A DNA stretch of 7,242 bases, taken from NCBI GenBank assembly GCA_026125925.1, contig JAHCKF010000180.1, forward strand, positions 1 to 7,242, given 5' to 3'. A program made the position numbers and the translations under genes. This stretch comes from Pseudolabrys sp. (GTDB lineage: Bacteria; Pseudomonadota; Alphaproteobacteria; Rhizobiales; Xanthobacteraceae). Of this stretch, positions 1 through 6,398 are shown piece after piece; the stretch's first letter is position 1; each line of letters begins with the position of its first letter. Below the pieces are notes generated by a model. It was not told the origin of the DNA, did not search any database, and was given only the letters and a program-made list of their open reading frames with translations.

Positions 1-240
1 GAGCGTCGACAGATCGTAGGTGCCCTGGCCGAAATAGACCTCGCCCTGGTCGGGCCGCGTCTTGCCGGTGATGACGTCCATCATGGTCGTCTTGCCGGCG
101 CCGTTCGGGCCGATGACGGCGCGCATCTCGCCCGGCTCGATGATCAGCGACAGGTCGTTCAACGCCTTGAAGCCATCGAACGACACGCTGATGCCGTCGA
201 GGTAGAGCAACGAGGTGGTGGTCTTCTTGTCCGGGGTCAT
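1..240 (-). CDS. urtD: Urea ABC transporter ATP-binding protein UrtD (5' part only)
   Basis: This is the N-terminal 80 residues of an ABC ATPase; the rest lies beyond the left edge. The Walker A motif GPNGAGKT is at residues 44-51, preceded by the FDGFKALNDLSL stretch typical of the UrtD/LivG branch of branched-chain-type transporters. The Walker B and signature motifs are outside the window. Together with UrtE (expected further left) it would hydrolyse ATP on the cytoplasmic face to drive urea import through UrtB and UrtC. The ATG at 240-238 is chosen because it lies 7 bp after the urtC stop and gives the usual short N-terminus before the first beta strand. There is no strong Shine-Dalgarno sequence, so translation is probably coupled to urtC. 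The assignment to urtD, and not a generic LivG, rests mainly on its place directly after urtABC. Confidence 0.94.
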   Translation of the reverse strand, partial: MTPDKKTTTSLLYLDGISVSFDGFKALNDLSLIIEPGEMRAVIGPNGAGKTTMMDVITGKTRPDQGEVYFGQGTYDLSTL

Positions 241-247
241 GGGCGTC

Positions 248-1396
248 TCATTCGGCCGCCTGCGGGACGGCCGCAGGGAGCGCCGCCGCCGATGCCGCCT
301 CGGCGCGGCGGGCCCGTAGATGAGCGATGGTGCCGACCACGCCGCGCGGCAGCAGCAAGGTCACGGCGACAAACAGGCCGCCCAGCAAAAACAGCCAGTA
401 CGGCGCAAGGACGCCGCTGGTGAAGGTCGTCTTGGCGTAGTTGACCAGAAAAGCCCCGAGCACCGCGCCGGTCAGCGTGCCGCGGCCACCGACCGCGACC
501 CAGATCACCGCCTCGATCGAATTCGCCGGCGCGAACTCGCCCGGGTTGATGATGCCGACCTGCGGCACATAGAGCGCCCCGGCGATCCCGGCCATGCAGG
601 CCGACAGCGTGAACACGAACAGCTTGTAGGACTCGACGCGATAGCCGAGGAACCGGGTGCGGGATTCCGCGTCGCGGATCGCCACCAGCACCTTGCCGAA
701 TTTCGAGGTGACCAGCGCGCGGCAAACCAGGAAACACAGGATCAGCGCGACGCAGGACAGAAAGAACAGGGCGTTGCGCGTCGTCTCGGCCTGGATGTTG
801 AAGCCGAGGATATCCTTGAAATCGGTCAGGCCGTTGTTGCCGCCGAATCCGAAATTGTTGCGGAAGAATCCGAGCATCAGCGCGAAGGTCATCGCCTGCG
901 TGATGATCGACAGATAGACGCCGGTGACGCGGCTGCGGAACGCGAACCAGCCGAACACGAAGGCAAGCAGCCCCGGCACCAGCACCACCATCAGCGCCGC
1001 ATAGGCGAAGTGATTGAAGCCGTACCAGTAGACCGGCAGCTCCGGCCAGTTCAGGAACACCATGAAGTCCGGCAGCACCGGATTGGCATAGACGCCACGC
1101 GTGCCGATCTGGCGCATCAGATACATGCCCATCGCGTAGCCGCCGAGCGCGAAGAACGCGCCGTGGCCGAGCGACAGGATGCCGACATAGCCCCAGATCA
1201 GGTCGATCGAGAGCGCGAGCAGCGCGTAGCAGACATATTTGCCGAACAGCGAGACGAAATAGGTCGGCACATGGATGGCCGAGCCCGTCGGCGTGAGCAG
1301 GTTCAGCACCGGAACGGCGATCGCGAAGGCGCCGAGCAGCACGAGGAAAATCACCGCGCCGCGGTCGAGAATGCGGATGAGCGAGAACGACGTCAT
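248..1396 (-). CDS. urtC: Urea ABC transporter permease UrtC
   Basis: The gene encodes 382 residues, the usual UrtC length. It is a LivM-type inner-membrane permease that pairs with UrtB to form the urea channel. The first hydrophobic segment is about residues 12-33. It is followed by the conserved family stretch around DLIWGYVGILSLGHGAFFALGGYAMG, several more membrane helices, a cytoplasmic coupling-loop-like RDAESRTRFLGY segment, and a closing GLFVAVTLLLPRGVVG helix with an Ala-rich tail. The ATG at 1396-1394 overlaps the urtB TGA as ATGA, pointing to translational coupling. A purine-rich AGGGGAGG stretch lies about 11 nt upstream. The same frame stays open far upstream inside urtB, but that extension has no membrane-protein character and overlaps urtB coding, so it is not part of the gene. 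Confidence 0.96.
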   Translation of the reverse strand: MTSFSLIRILDRGAVIFLVLLGAFAIAVPVLNLLTPTGSAIHVPTYFVSLFGKYVCYALLALSIDLIWGYVGILSLGHGAFFALGGYAMGMYLMRQIGTRGVYANPVLPDFMVFLNWPELPVYWYGFNHFAYAALMVVLVPGLLAFVFGWFAFRSRVTGVYLSIITQAMTFALMLGFFRNNFGFGGNNGLTDFKDILGFNIQAETTRNALFFLSCVALILCFLVCRALVTSKFGKVLVAIRDAESRTRFLGYRVESYKLFVFTLSACMAGIAGALYVPQVGIINPGEFAPANSIEAVIWVAVGGRGTLTGAVLGAFLVNYAKTTFTSGVLAPYWLFLLGGLFVAVTLLLPRGVVGTIAHLRARRAEAASAAALPAAVPQAAE

Positions 1397-3003
1397 GCCT
1401 CGATCGCCCTCCCCTTGAGCGCGAACATGCCGCGCGGCCGCTTCTGGATGAACAGGATGATCAGCACCAGGATCGCGATCTTGCCGAGCACCGCGCCGGC
1501 GAACGGCTCGAGGAACTTGTTGGCGATGCCGAGCGTCAGCGCGCCGACCAGCGTGCCCCAGAGATTGCCGACGCCGCCGAACACCACGACGAGGAAGCTG
1601 TCGATGATGTAGCCCTGGCCGAGATTGGGGCTGACATTGTCGATCTGCGACAGCGCGACGCCCGCGATGCCGGCGATGCCGGAGCCGAGGCCGAAGGTCA
1701 GCGCATCGATGCGGGCGGTGCGGATGCCCATCGCCGCCGCCATGCCGCGGTTCTGCGTCACGGCGCGCATCTCGAGGCCGAGCCGCGTGAACCGCAGCAT
1801 CGCCAGCAGCGCCACGAATACCATGGCGGTGAACACGATGATCCAGAGGCGGTTGTAGGTGACCGTCATCTGGCCGATCTCGAAGGCGCCGGACATCCAG
1901 GACGGATTGCCGACGTCCTTGTTGGTCGGGCCGAAGGCCGTGCGTACCGCCTGCTGGAGGATCAGCGACAGGCCCCAGGTCGCCAGCAGGGTTTCGAGCG
2001 GCCGGCCGTAGAGAAAGCGGATAATGCACCGTTCGATCAGCACGCCGACTGCGCCGGCGAACAGAAAGGCGAGCGGCAGCGCGATCAGCAGCGAATAGTC
2101 GAACAGGCCGGGATTGTAGGCGCGGATCAACTGCTGCACGACGAAGGTGACGTAGGCGCCGAGCATCACCATCTCGCCATGCGCCATGTTGATGACGCCC
2201 ATCACGCCGAAGGTGATGGCGAGGCCGATGGCCGCCAGCAGCAGCACCGAACCGAGCGACAGCCCGTACCAAGCGTTCTGCACCGCGCTCCAGATGGCAA
2301 GCTCCTGCTGCACGGCGTTGATCGCCGCCGCCGCGGCCTTGCGCACCGCCTCCGGCGCGTCCGCCGGAACGCTGCCCAGAATGCCGAGGGCATCCTGCCC
2401 GCCGCGCAGGCGGATGACGTCGATCGCCGCGATGCGGTCCTCGGCCGTCGCGTCGGCGCTGCCGACCAGAATGGCGGCGCGCGCCGCGGCCAGGGCCCGT
2501 TTCACGCCGCCGTCCTTCTCGGCGGCGAGAGCCTTGTCGAGCATCGGCAGCGCGCCGGCGTCGCGCGACTTGAACACCGACTGGGCGGCCTCGAGCCGCT
2601 GCGCCGGATCGGCCGACATCAGCGTCAGGCCGCCGAGCACGCCGCCCAGCAGGCCGCGCAACCGGTTGTTGAGGCGAACATTGTCGATATCCGCCGGGGC
2701 GGGCTCGACCGTCGCGCCGCTCACGGCATCATGAAGCGCGCCGGCCGCGTCCTTGACGAAAACCTTTTTGGCCCCGGCGCTGTAGACCAGCCGGCCATCC
2801 TGCAGCGCCTCCAGCACTACGGCGGCGCGGGGGTGTCCGCTCGACGCAACCGCCTCGATCGCGTCGGCGGTGTCGCTGAAGCTGTCCGCGAGGAAGCCCT
2901 TGAGCGCGTCCTGAAACGGATCGGCCGATGCGCGTCCGCTCGCCCCGCACAGGGCAACAGCAACGATCAGCACAGCAATCAAGCGGCCCAGCAGAAATCT
3001 CAT
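1393..3003 (-). CDS. urtB: Urea ABC transporter permease UrtB with periplasmic N-terminal domain
   Basis: The gene encodes 536 residues. Residues 1-27 form a signal peptide (MRFLLGR, a hydrophobic core, then a Ser-Ala-type cleavage region ending ASA). Residues about 28-240 are a soluble Ala-rich helical region that looks like HEAT-type repeats. From about residue 241 the protein is a LivH-type permease with the diagnostic GVMGVINMAHGEMVMLGAYV motif near residue 270 and further membrane helices to the C-terminus. The long N-terminal extension separates UrtB from ordinary LivH permeases and is normal for the family. With UrtC it forms the urea pore. The ATG at 3003-3001 is preferred over a GTG at 3030-3028, because the GTG would put nine extra residues before the signal peptide. 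No convincing Shine-Dalgarno sequence precedes either start. The gene lies 79 bp after urtA, across a strong hairpin. Confidence 0.96.
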   Translation of the reverse strand: MRFLLGRLIAVLIVAVALCGASGRASADPFQDALKGFLADSFSDTADAIEAVASSGHPRAAVVLEALQDGRLVYSAGAKKVFVKDAAGALHDAVSGATVEPAPADIDNVRLNNRLRGLLGGVLGGLTLMSADPAQRLEAAQSVFKSRDAGALPMLDKALAAEKDGGVKRALAAARAAILVGSADATAEDRIAAIDVIRLRGGQDALGILGSVPADAPEAVRKAAAAAINAVQQELAIWSAVQNAWYGLSLGSVLLLAAIGLAITFGVMGVINMAHGEMVMLGAYVTFVVQQLIRAYNPGLFDYSLLIALPLAFLFAGAVGVLIERCIIRFLYGRPLETLLATWGLSLILQQAVRTAFGPTNKDVGNPSWMSGAFEIGQMTVTYNRLWIIVFTAMVFVALLAMLRFTRLGLEMRAVTQNRGMAAAMGIRTARIDALTFGLGSGIAGIAGVALSQIDNVSPNLGQGYIIDSFLVVVFGGVGNLWGTLVGALTLGIANKFLEPFAGAVLGKIAILVLIILFIQKRPRGMFALKGRAIEA

Positions 3004-3039
3004 GATGGCCCATCCCGGCAAGGAGGTCACGCGAGAGGT

Positions 3040-3064
3040 GGAGGCGGCGGCGACCGCCGCCTCC
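3040..3064 (-). other. Intercistronic hairpin between urtA and urtB
   Basis: A perfect inverted repeat has 11-bp GC-rich arms (3040-3050 and 3054-3064) around a 3-nt loop. It lies just after the urtA stop codon (3083-3085) and before urtB (3003). No T tract follows on the minus strand, so it is not a standard intrinsic terminator. Inference: it protects the urtA 3' end or causes partial transcription stop, giving more binding protein than permease, as is known for other binding-protein transporters. The structure is directly visible; the role is not proven. Confidence 0.7.
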
Positions 3065-3082
3065 GGGCTTCAAATCCGGGGA

Positions 3083-4408
3083 TCAGGAGGCCTGACCGCC
3101 GCACTTCTTGGTGACCTTGTTGTAGTTGCCGCACTTGAGGGTGACCCAGTCGGCCTCGAGATCCTTCGAACCGGGCAGGAAGTCCGACCAGGCGTCGCCG
3201 GGGACGAGGCCCTTGGTCTTCCACACCACGTCGAACTGGCCGTCCGCCCGCACCTCGCCGATGAACACCGGCTTGGTGATGTGGTGGTTCGGCAGCATCT
3301 TCGAGGTGCCGCCAGTGAGGTTCGCCGCCTCGATCCCGGGGAGCGCGTCGATCACCTTGTCCGGGTCGGTCGACTTCACCTTCTCGACCGCCTTCACCCA
3401 CATCTGGAAGCCGATCACGTGGGCTTCCATCGGGTCGTTGGTGACGCGCTTCGGATTCTTGGTGAAGGCCTGCCACTTCTTGATGAACTCGGCATTGGCC
3501 GGGTTCTTGATCGACTCGAAGTAGTTCCAGGCGGCGAGATGGCCGACCAGCGGCTTGGTGTCGAGACCGGCGAGCTCTTCTTCACCGACCGAGAACGCCA
3601 CGACCGGAATGTCGGTCGCCTTGATGCCCTGGTTGCCGAGCTCCTTGTAGAACGGCACGTTGGCGTCGCCGTTGATGGTCGAGACCACCGCCGTCTTCTT
3701 GCCCGCCGAGCCGAACTTCTTGATGTCGGAGACGATGGTCTGCCAGTCCGAGTGCCCGAACGGCGTGTAGTTGACCATGATGTCTTCGTCCTTGACGCCC
3801 TTCGACTTCAGATAGGCCTCGAGGATCTTGTTGGTGGTGCGCGGATAGACGTAGTCGGTGCCCGCCAGCACCCAGCGCTTCACCGAGCCGCCGTCCTTGG
3901 ACATCAGATAATCGACGGCCGGGATAGCCTGCTGGTTCGGCGCGGCGCCGGTGTAGAACACGTTTCGCTCGGACTCTTCACCCTCGTACTGCACGGGGTA
4001 GAAGAGGATCGAGTTCAATTCCTTGAACACCGGCAGCACCGACTTGCGCGACACCGAGGTCCAGCAGCCGAACACCGCGGCGACCTTGTCCTTGGCGATG
4101 AGCTCGCGCGCCTTTTCGGCGAACAACGGCCAGTTCGAGGCCGGATCGACGACGACGGCTTCGAGTTTCTTGCCGAGCAGACCGCCCTTCTTGTTCTGCT
4201 CGTCGATCAGGAACAGCATCGTGTCCTTCAGCGTCGTCTCGGAGATAGCCATCGTGCCCGAGAGCGAGTGAAGGATGCCGACCTTGATCGTGTCCTGAGC
4301 TTTCGCGGACGAGATCGCGCCCGTCGCCGCGATGGCAAGGCCCGCAGCGGCGGCGAGCCACTTGCGGGCTGTCGGCCGCTGGGCGGCCGTTTGAACGACT
4401 TTGTACAT
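3083..4408 (-). CDS. urtA: Urea ABC transporter substrate-binding protein UrtA
   Basis: The gene encodes 441 residues, the usual UrtA size. It is the periplasmic receptor that captures urea and delivers it to UrtBC. Residues 1-37 are a signal peptide with a basic start (RPTARK), an Ala-rich core and a predicted cut after AKA, before QDTIKVGILHSLSGTMA, the typical mature start. Family stretches include FGCWTSVSRKSVLPVFKELNSILFYPVQYEGEE, the YVYPRTTN region and FGHSDWQTIVSDIK. The C-terminus carries two cysteines (CGNYNKVTKKC) that could form a disulfide in the periplasm. The ATG at 4408-4406 is chosen over an upstream in-frame start at 4495, because it gives a clean signal peptide and has an AGGGGA ribosome binding site 9 nt upstream. 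The upstream start would also overlap the sigma-54 promoter. It is the first gene of the operon. Confidence 0.97.
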   Translation of the reverse strand: MYKVVQTAAQRPTARKWLAAAAGLAIAATGAISSAKAQDTIKVGILHSLSGTMAISETTLKDTMLFLIDEQNKKGGLLGKKLEAVVVDPASNWPLFAEKARELIAKDKVAAVFGCWTSVSRKSVLPVFKELNSILFYPVQYEGEESERNVFYTGAAPNQQAIPAVDYLMSKDGGSVKRWVLAGTDYVYPRTTNKILEAYLKSKGVKDEDIMVNYTPFGHSDWQTIVSDIKKFGSAGKKTAVVSTINGDANVPFYKELGNQGIKATDIPVVAFSVGEEELAGLDTKPLVGHLAAWNYFESIKNPANAEFIKKWQAFTKNPKRVTNDPMEAHVIGFQMWVKAVEKVKSTDPDKVIDALPGIEAANLTGGTSKMLPNHHITKPVFIGEVRADGQFDVVWKTKGLVPGDAWSDFLPGSKDLEADWVTLKCGNYNKVTKKCGGQAS

Positions 4409-4417
4409 TCGTTGAGA

Positions 4418-4423
4418 TCCCCT
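4418..4423 (-). promoter_or_regulatory. urtA ribosome binding site
   Basis: AGGGGA on the minus strand lies 9 nt before the urtA ATG at 4408. It decides the start in favour of this ATG over the longer upstream possibility. Confidence 0.7.
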
Positions 4424-4470
4424 GCGTTTGACGCGCGTCCTCGCTTCGATTCGTCGCGCAACAGGGAGAT

Positions 4471-4487
4471 CGCAAGGTCTGTGCCAA
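4471..4487 (-). promoter_or_regulatory. Sigma-54 (RpoN) promoter of the urt operon
   Basis: On the minus strand the sequence reads TTGGCACAGACCTTGCG. TGGCAC is the -24 element and TTGC the -12 element, with the GG and GC dinucleotides exactly 12 bp apart as RpoN requires. It matches the consensus YTGGCACG-N4-TTGCW at nearly all key bases. The expected transcript start is near 4460, giving a leader of about 50 nt before the urtA ATG. Sigma-54 control is known for many nitrogen-scavenging transporters, which fits urea uptake under nitrogen limitation. No biochemical support is available here. Confidence 0.8.
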
Positions 4488-4503
4488 GCCGTCACAATGA
4501 GAA

Positions 4504-4516
4504 TAACTTATTGATC
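4504..4516 (-). promoter_or_regulatory. IHF-like binding site upstream of the urt promoter
   Basis: On the minus strand the sequence GATCAATAAGTTA fits the IHF consensus WATCAANNNNTTR at all defined positions except the first. It is centred about 50 bp upstream of the predicted start, within the range where IHF bends DNA between a sigma-54 promoter and its enhancer. It sits in a locally AT-rich patch. The consensus is loose, so this is suggestive only. Confidence 0.45.
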
Positions 4517-4797
4517 CATAACGGCTCATCGGCGGCGGCAAGCAGCTGCCTAGTTTTCAGCCAGAGGCGCCTGATCGCTTTTTAATCAGTGCTGATACTT
4601 TAAGCGCCACGGCTTCCATAAAGGCCGACGGTGCCCTGATAAGCAGCGCTTCTAGTTGTCGGCAGCTTTGAACCGAAGCCAATTCAAATCGACGCGCGCC
4701 GGTGACGACGGCCTTATGGCTAATTCGCTGTAACCATTTCGCGTGGCTGTGCCTGAACTCTGGGTTCCACTAATAACAATGTCGCCACAGTTCCAAC

Positions 4798-4802
4798 AGG
4801 AG
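4798..4802 (+). promoter_or_regulatory. Ribosome binding site of the flp pilin gene
   Basis: AGGAG lies 5 nt before the ATG at 4808. It fixes the start of this short gene, which is easily missed because of its size. Confidence 0.75.
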
Positions 4803-4807
4803 TTGCC

Positions 4808-4969
4808 ATGCGTCTGTTCAAAGAGTTTCTTGCCGATCAATCGGGTGCCACCGCCATCGAATACGGCTTGATCGCCGCCGGCATTGCCGTGGTGATCATC
4901 GTCACCGTCAACAGCATCGGCACCAAGCTGAATACCAGCTTCGACAGCATCTCAACTCAGCTCAAATAA
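4808..4969 (+). CDS. Flp/Fap-type class IVb prepilin
   Basis: The gene encodes 53 residues. The N-terminus MRLFKEFLADQSG is a short polar leader. It is followed by the Flp motif G-ATAIEYGLIAAGIAVVIIV, with the prepilin peptidase site expected between Gly13 and Ala14 and the conserved Glu and Tyr at mature positions +5 and +6. A hydrophobic helix (about residues 14-37) and a short polar C-terminus complete the protein. Flp pilins assemble through the Tad secretion machinery into fibres used for surface attachment. No tad/cpa gene, prepilin peptidase or second pilin lies nearby, so this is an isolated pilin copy. It has its own ribosome binding site and terminator and is probably monocistronic. 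Identification is firm from the motif; use in a functional pilus is inferred. The symbol flp would be reasonable but paralogues are common, so it is left blank. Confidence 0.93.
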   Translation: MRLFKEFLADQSGATAIEYGLIAAGIAVVIIVTVNSIGTKLNTSFDSISTQLK

Positions 4970-4990
4970 ACGCCGCATCCTCCAAGACCT

Positions 4991-5020
4991 GAAGCCGCCG
5001 CTCCGGCGGCTTCTTTTTTT
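4991..5020 (+). terminator. Rho-independent terminator of the flp pilin gene
   Basis: A perfect 10-bp stem (GAAGCCGCCG at 4991-5000, CGGCGGCTTC at 5004-5013) with a CTC loop is followed directly by seven T residues (5014-5020). It lies 21 bp after the pilin stop. No T tract follows in the minus direction, so it works for plus-strand transcripts only. It separates the pilin from the downstream small gene. Confidence 0.93.
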
Positions 5021-5032
5021 GGGCGGTGCCGC

Positions 5033-5046
5033 TTGATCCAGATCAT
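5033..5046 (+). promoter_or_regulatory. FNR/FixK-type anaerobox upstream of the DUF6455-like gene
   Basis: TTGATCCAGATCAT matches the consensus TTGAT-N4-ATCAA at nine of ten defined positions. It is centred about 61 bp before the ATG at 5101. If it acts at -41.5, transcription would start near 5081, with a weak -10 (GACCCT at 5069-5074, keeping the A at position 2 and the T at position 6). FNR, FnrL and FixK regulators use such sites to activate genes at low oxygen in alphaproteobacteria. The match is visible; the activity is inferred. Confidence 0.6.
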
Positions 5047-5089
5047 GGCGCGGCAGCCCGGCGCCACCGACCCTGCCATGGTACCGCCG

Positions 5090-5094
5090 AAGGG
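5090..5094 (+). promoter_or_regulatory. Ribosome binding site of the DUF6455-like gene
   Basis: AAGGG lies 6 nt before the ATG at 5101. It supports this start over an in-frame GTG at 5026, which would fall upstream of the anaerobox. Confidence 0.6.
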
Positions 5095-5100
5095 CCAGCC

Positions 5101-5415
5101 ATGAGCCGCGACCGCAGCCGTTCCCCCGCTCTGTTCGAGATGATGCAGCGCCTTGGCGTCGATCCGGCGCGACGCTCGATCGCGCAGTCGGAATTGACCT
5201 TCCTCACCGCCTTGCATCAGTGCCAGGGCTGCGAGTCGAAGCAGCAGTGCCGGCATTTTCTCGATTCTGCGCCGATGTCGTTCGCCTTCGCGCCCGGCTT
5301 CTGCCCCAACAAGGATTTGCTGTTCGAGATGCAGTTCGATCAGGCAGGGCCCGCGCCGGACGGCCTCGCGGCGCCGCTGACCGTTGCCGAGCGAGCGATC
5401 GGCGCGGAAGACTGA
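5101..5415 (+). CDS. Small four-cysteine protein, DUF6455-like
   Basis: The gene encodes 104 residues with no signal peptide or membrane segment, so it is probably cytoplasmic. The pattern LFEMMQRLGVDP near the start, then C41-x2-C44-x5-C50 and a FCPN motif (C68) followed by LLFEM, is what I know from the DUF6455 family of small proteobacterial proteins of unknown function. Four cysteines in this arrangement could bind zinc or an iron-sulfur cluster, but this is not shown. The start at 5101 has a ribosome binding site and begins just before the conserved part. The FNR/FixK-type box upstream hints at a role under low oxygen. The C-terminal 26 residues are unconserved-looking and overlap the SDR gene on the other strand. 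The coding call is strong; the family name is from memory of the motif pattern. Confidence 0.85.
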   Translation: MSRDRSRSPALFEMMQRLGVDPARRSIAQSELTFLTALHQCQGCESKQQCRHFLDSAPMSFAFAPGFCPNKDLLFEMQFDQAGPAPDGLAAPLTVAERAIGAED

Positions 5416-6398
5416 GATTCCGGGGCCAGACAGCCGAGCCCGCGGAGTGTCCGCGCCACGGCAACATCCAGCGGCGTATGCGGTTCGTATCCAAGCGTGG
5501 CAGCCAGCTTGGCATTGTCGAGCTCGATCGGCGTGCGCCAGAGATAGCGCAGCTCCCGCATCTCCCTGAACAGGGTCACGAAGGGCGATGCAAGCCACAC
5601 CAGCGCCCAAGGAAAGCGCCGAACCGGCAGATCCGGCTTGCCGGACACCCGGCGGATGGCGGCGGTCATCTCCGAGCCGTCCGCATCCCAGTGGCCCTTG
5701 AAATGAAACACCGCAAAGCCTGACAACACCGGCTGGCGTTCGGCCAGCAGCACCATGGTCTGCGCCAGATCGGGCAGATAGGCCCAGGCATGGCCGACAC
5801 CGCGCGCGCCCGGGGCGACGATCTTCCCGAGCGGACGGCCCGGCTTGACCACGGCCTGGGCGAACCAGTTGTTGCCGGTGCGCGGTCCGAAGAAATCGCC
5901 CGCCCGCACGATCAGCACCGGCACGCCGGCCTCGGCCGCCTCCTGCAGCCGCCGCTCCATCGCCACGCGAATGGCGCCTTTGCGGGTCCGCGGTCTCTGC
6001 GGCGAGTCCTCGCGAAGGACCGGGAAGGCATCGGGCCCGAAATTGTAGATGGTGCCGGGAAACAGGATACGGGCGCCCGCCGCACGCGCGGCGGCGATGG
6101 TGTTCTCGAGCATGGGTAACGCGAGCTTGTCCCAGTCGCGATAACCCGGCGGATTGGCGGCATGAACGATGAGATCGACCCCGGCGGTCGCATCCGCCAC
6201 GTCGGCGGCGTTCATGGCATCGCCTTCGATCCAGTCGATGCCGCGCGCCGCCGGTTGGCGCAGCGCCTTGGCGATGCTGCGAGCGAGGGCCCGCACGCGC
6301 CAGCCGTGCGCCACGAGCGCCGCGGCGACTTCACCGCCGATGCCGCCGGTCGCGCCGATGACCAGCGCGGTCTTGGCCTGGGAAATTTCGTTCTGCAT
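5340..6398 (-). CDS. Atypical SDR / NAD-dependent epimerase-dehydratase family protein
   Basis: The gene encodes 352 residues. The N-terminal Rossmann fold has the nucleotide-binding motif GATGGIG at residues 15-21, and VRALARS follows after the second strand. An acidic WIEGDAMNAADVA turn and a VDLIVHAANPPGY stretch resemble extended SDRs that act on NAD(P)-linked or sugar-like substrates. The segment FPGTIYNFGPDAFPVLREDSPQRP is typical of the epimerase-like group. The Tyr-x3-Lys catalytic pair is not clearly present: only IYNF is seen, then RTRKGAIRVAMERRL, so this is better called atypical. The substrate is unknown. The ATG at 6398 has AGGAG 6 nt upstream, whereas a GTG at 6413 would place that AGGAG inside the gene. 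The last roughly 25 residues read through the antisense of the neighbouring DUF6455-like gene and look like a low-complexity tail. It is divergent from a LysR-type regulator that probably controls it. Confidence 0.9.
   Translation of the reverse strand: MQNEISQAKTALVIGATGGIGGEVAAALVAHGWRVRALARSIAKALRQPAARGIDWIEGDAMNAADVADATAGVDLIVHAANPPGYRDWDKLALPMLENTIAAARAAGARILFPGTIYNFGPDAFPVLREDSPQRPRTRKGAIRVAMERRLQEAAEAGVPVLIVRAGDFFGPRTGNNWFAQAVVKPGRPLGKIVAPGARGVGHAWAYLPDLAQTMVLLAERQPVLSGFAVFHFKGHWDADGSEMTAAIRRVSGKPDLPVRRFPWALVWLASPFVTLFREMRELRYLWRTPIELDNAKLAATLGYEPHTPLDVAVARTLRGLGCLAPESQSSAPIARSATVSGAARPSGAGPA

Larger units (their letters stand above)
4409..4807. other. 399-bp divergent intergenic region between urtA and the flp pilin gene
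   Basis: The urtA side holds the ribosome binding site, the sigma-54 promoter and the IHF-like site. Further out there is a small dyad ATCAG-TG-CTGAT (4585-4596) with another CTGAT at 4571-4575. On the pilin side no convincing -35/-10 pair was found. A TAATAACAAT stretch at 4771-4780 could be a -10 region but lacks a good -35. A GAAC-N5-GTTC repeat lies at 4755-4767. No believable small gene was seen: a 62-codon minus-strand frame covering 4652-4840 runs through the pilin start region and resembles nothing known. Confidence 0.6.

Noticed and set aside
320..1612. Plus-strand open frame of 430 codons opposite urtC and the end of urtB
   Set aside because: It is rich in Arg, Gln, Glu and His with no recognisable domain, as expected for the antisense of GC-rich membrane-protein genes that are clearly real.
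1397..2272. Possible 292-codon N-terminal extension of UrtC in the same frame
   Set aside because: It overlaps genuine urtB coding in another frame, is Arg-rich with no membrane character, and the ATGA junction at 1393-1396 gives the expected UrtC start.
4430..4439. Palindrome GACGCGCGTC in the urtA leader
   Set aside because: It is short and made of alternating GC, which arises easily by chance in this composition, and there is no partner element to give it a role.
3002..4585. Plus-strand open frame of 527 codons opposite urtA
   Set aside because: It is the antisense shadow of urtA, with a composition (Leu, Arg, Val, His, Asp) typical of such shadows and no motif or ribosome binding site.
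4771..4780. TAATAACAAT as a -10 region for the pilin gene
   Set aside because: There is no acceptable -35 hexamer at 16-18 bp, so it is not listed as a promoter.
4652..4840. Minus-strand open frame of 62 codons between urtA and the pilin
   Set aside because: It runs across the pilin start and ribosome binding site on the other strand, and its product has no recognisable feature.
4957..5610. Minus-strand open frame of 217 codons across the pilin terminator and the DUF6455-like gene
   Set aside because: It crosses a clear terminator, is antisense to a gene with a conserved cysteine pattern and overlaps the SDR gene in another frame.
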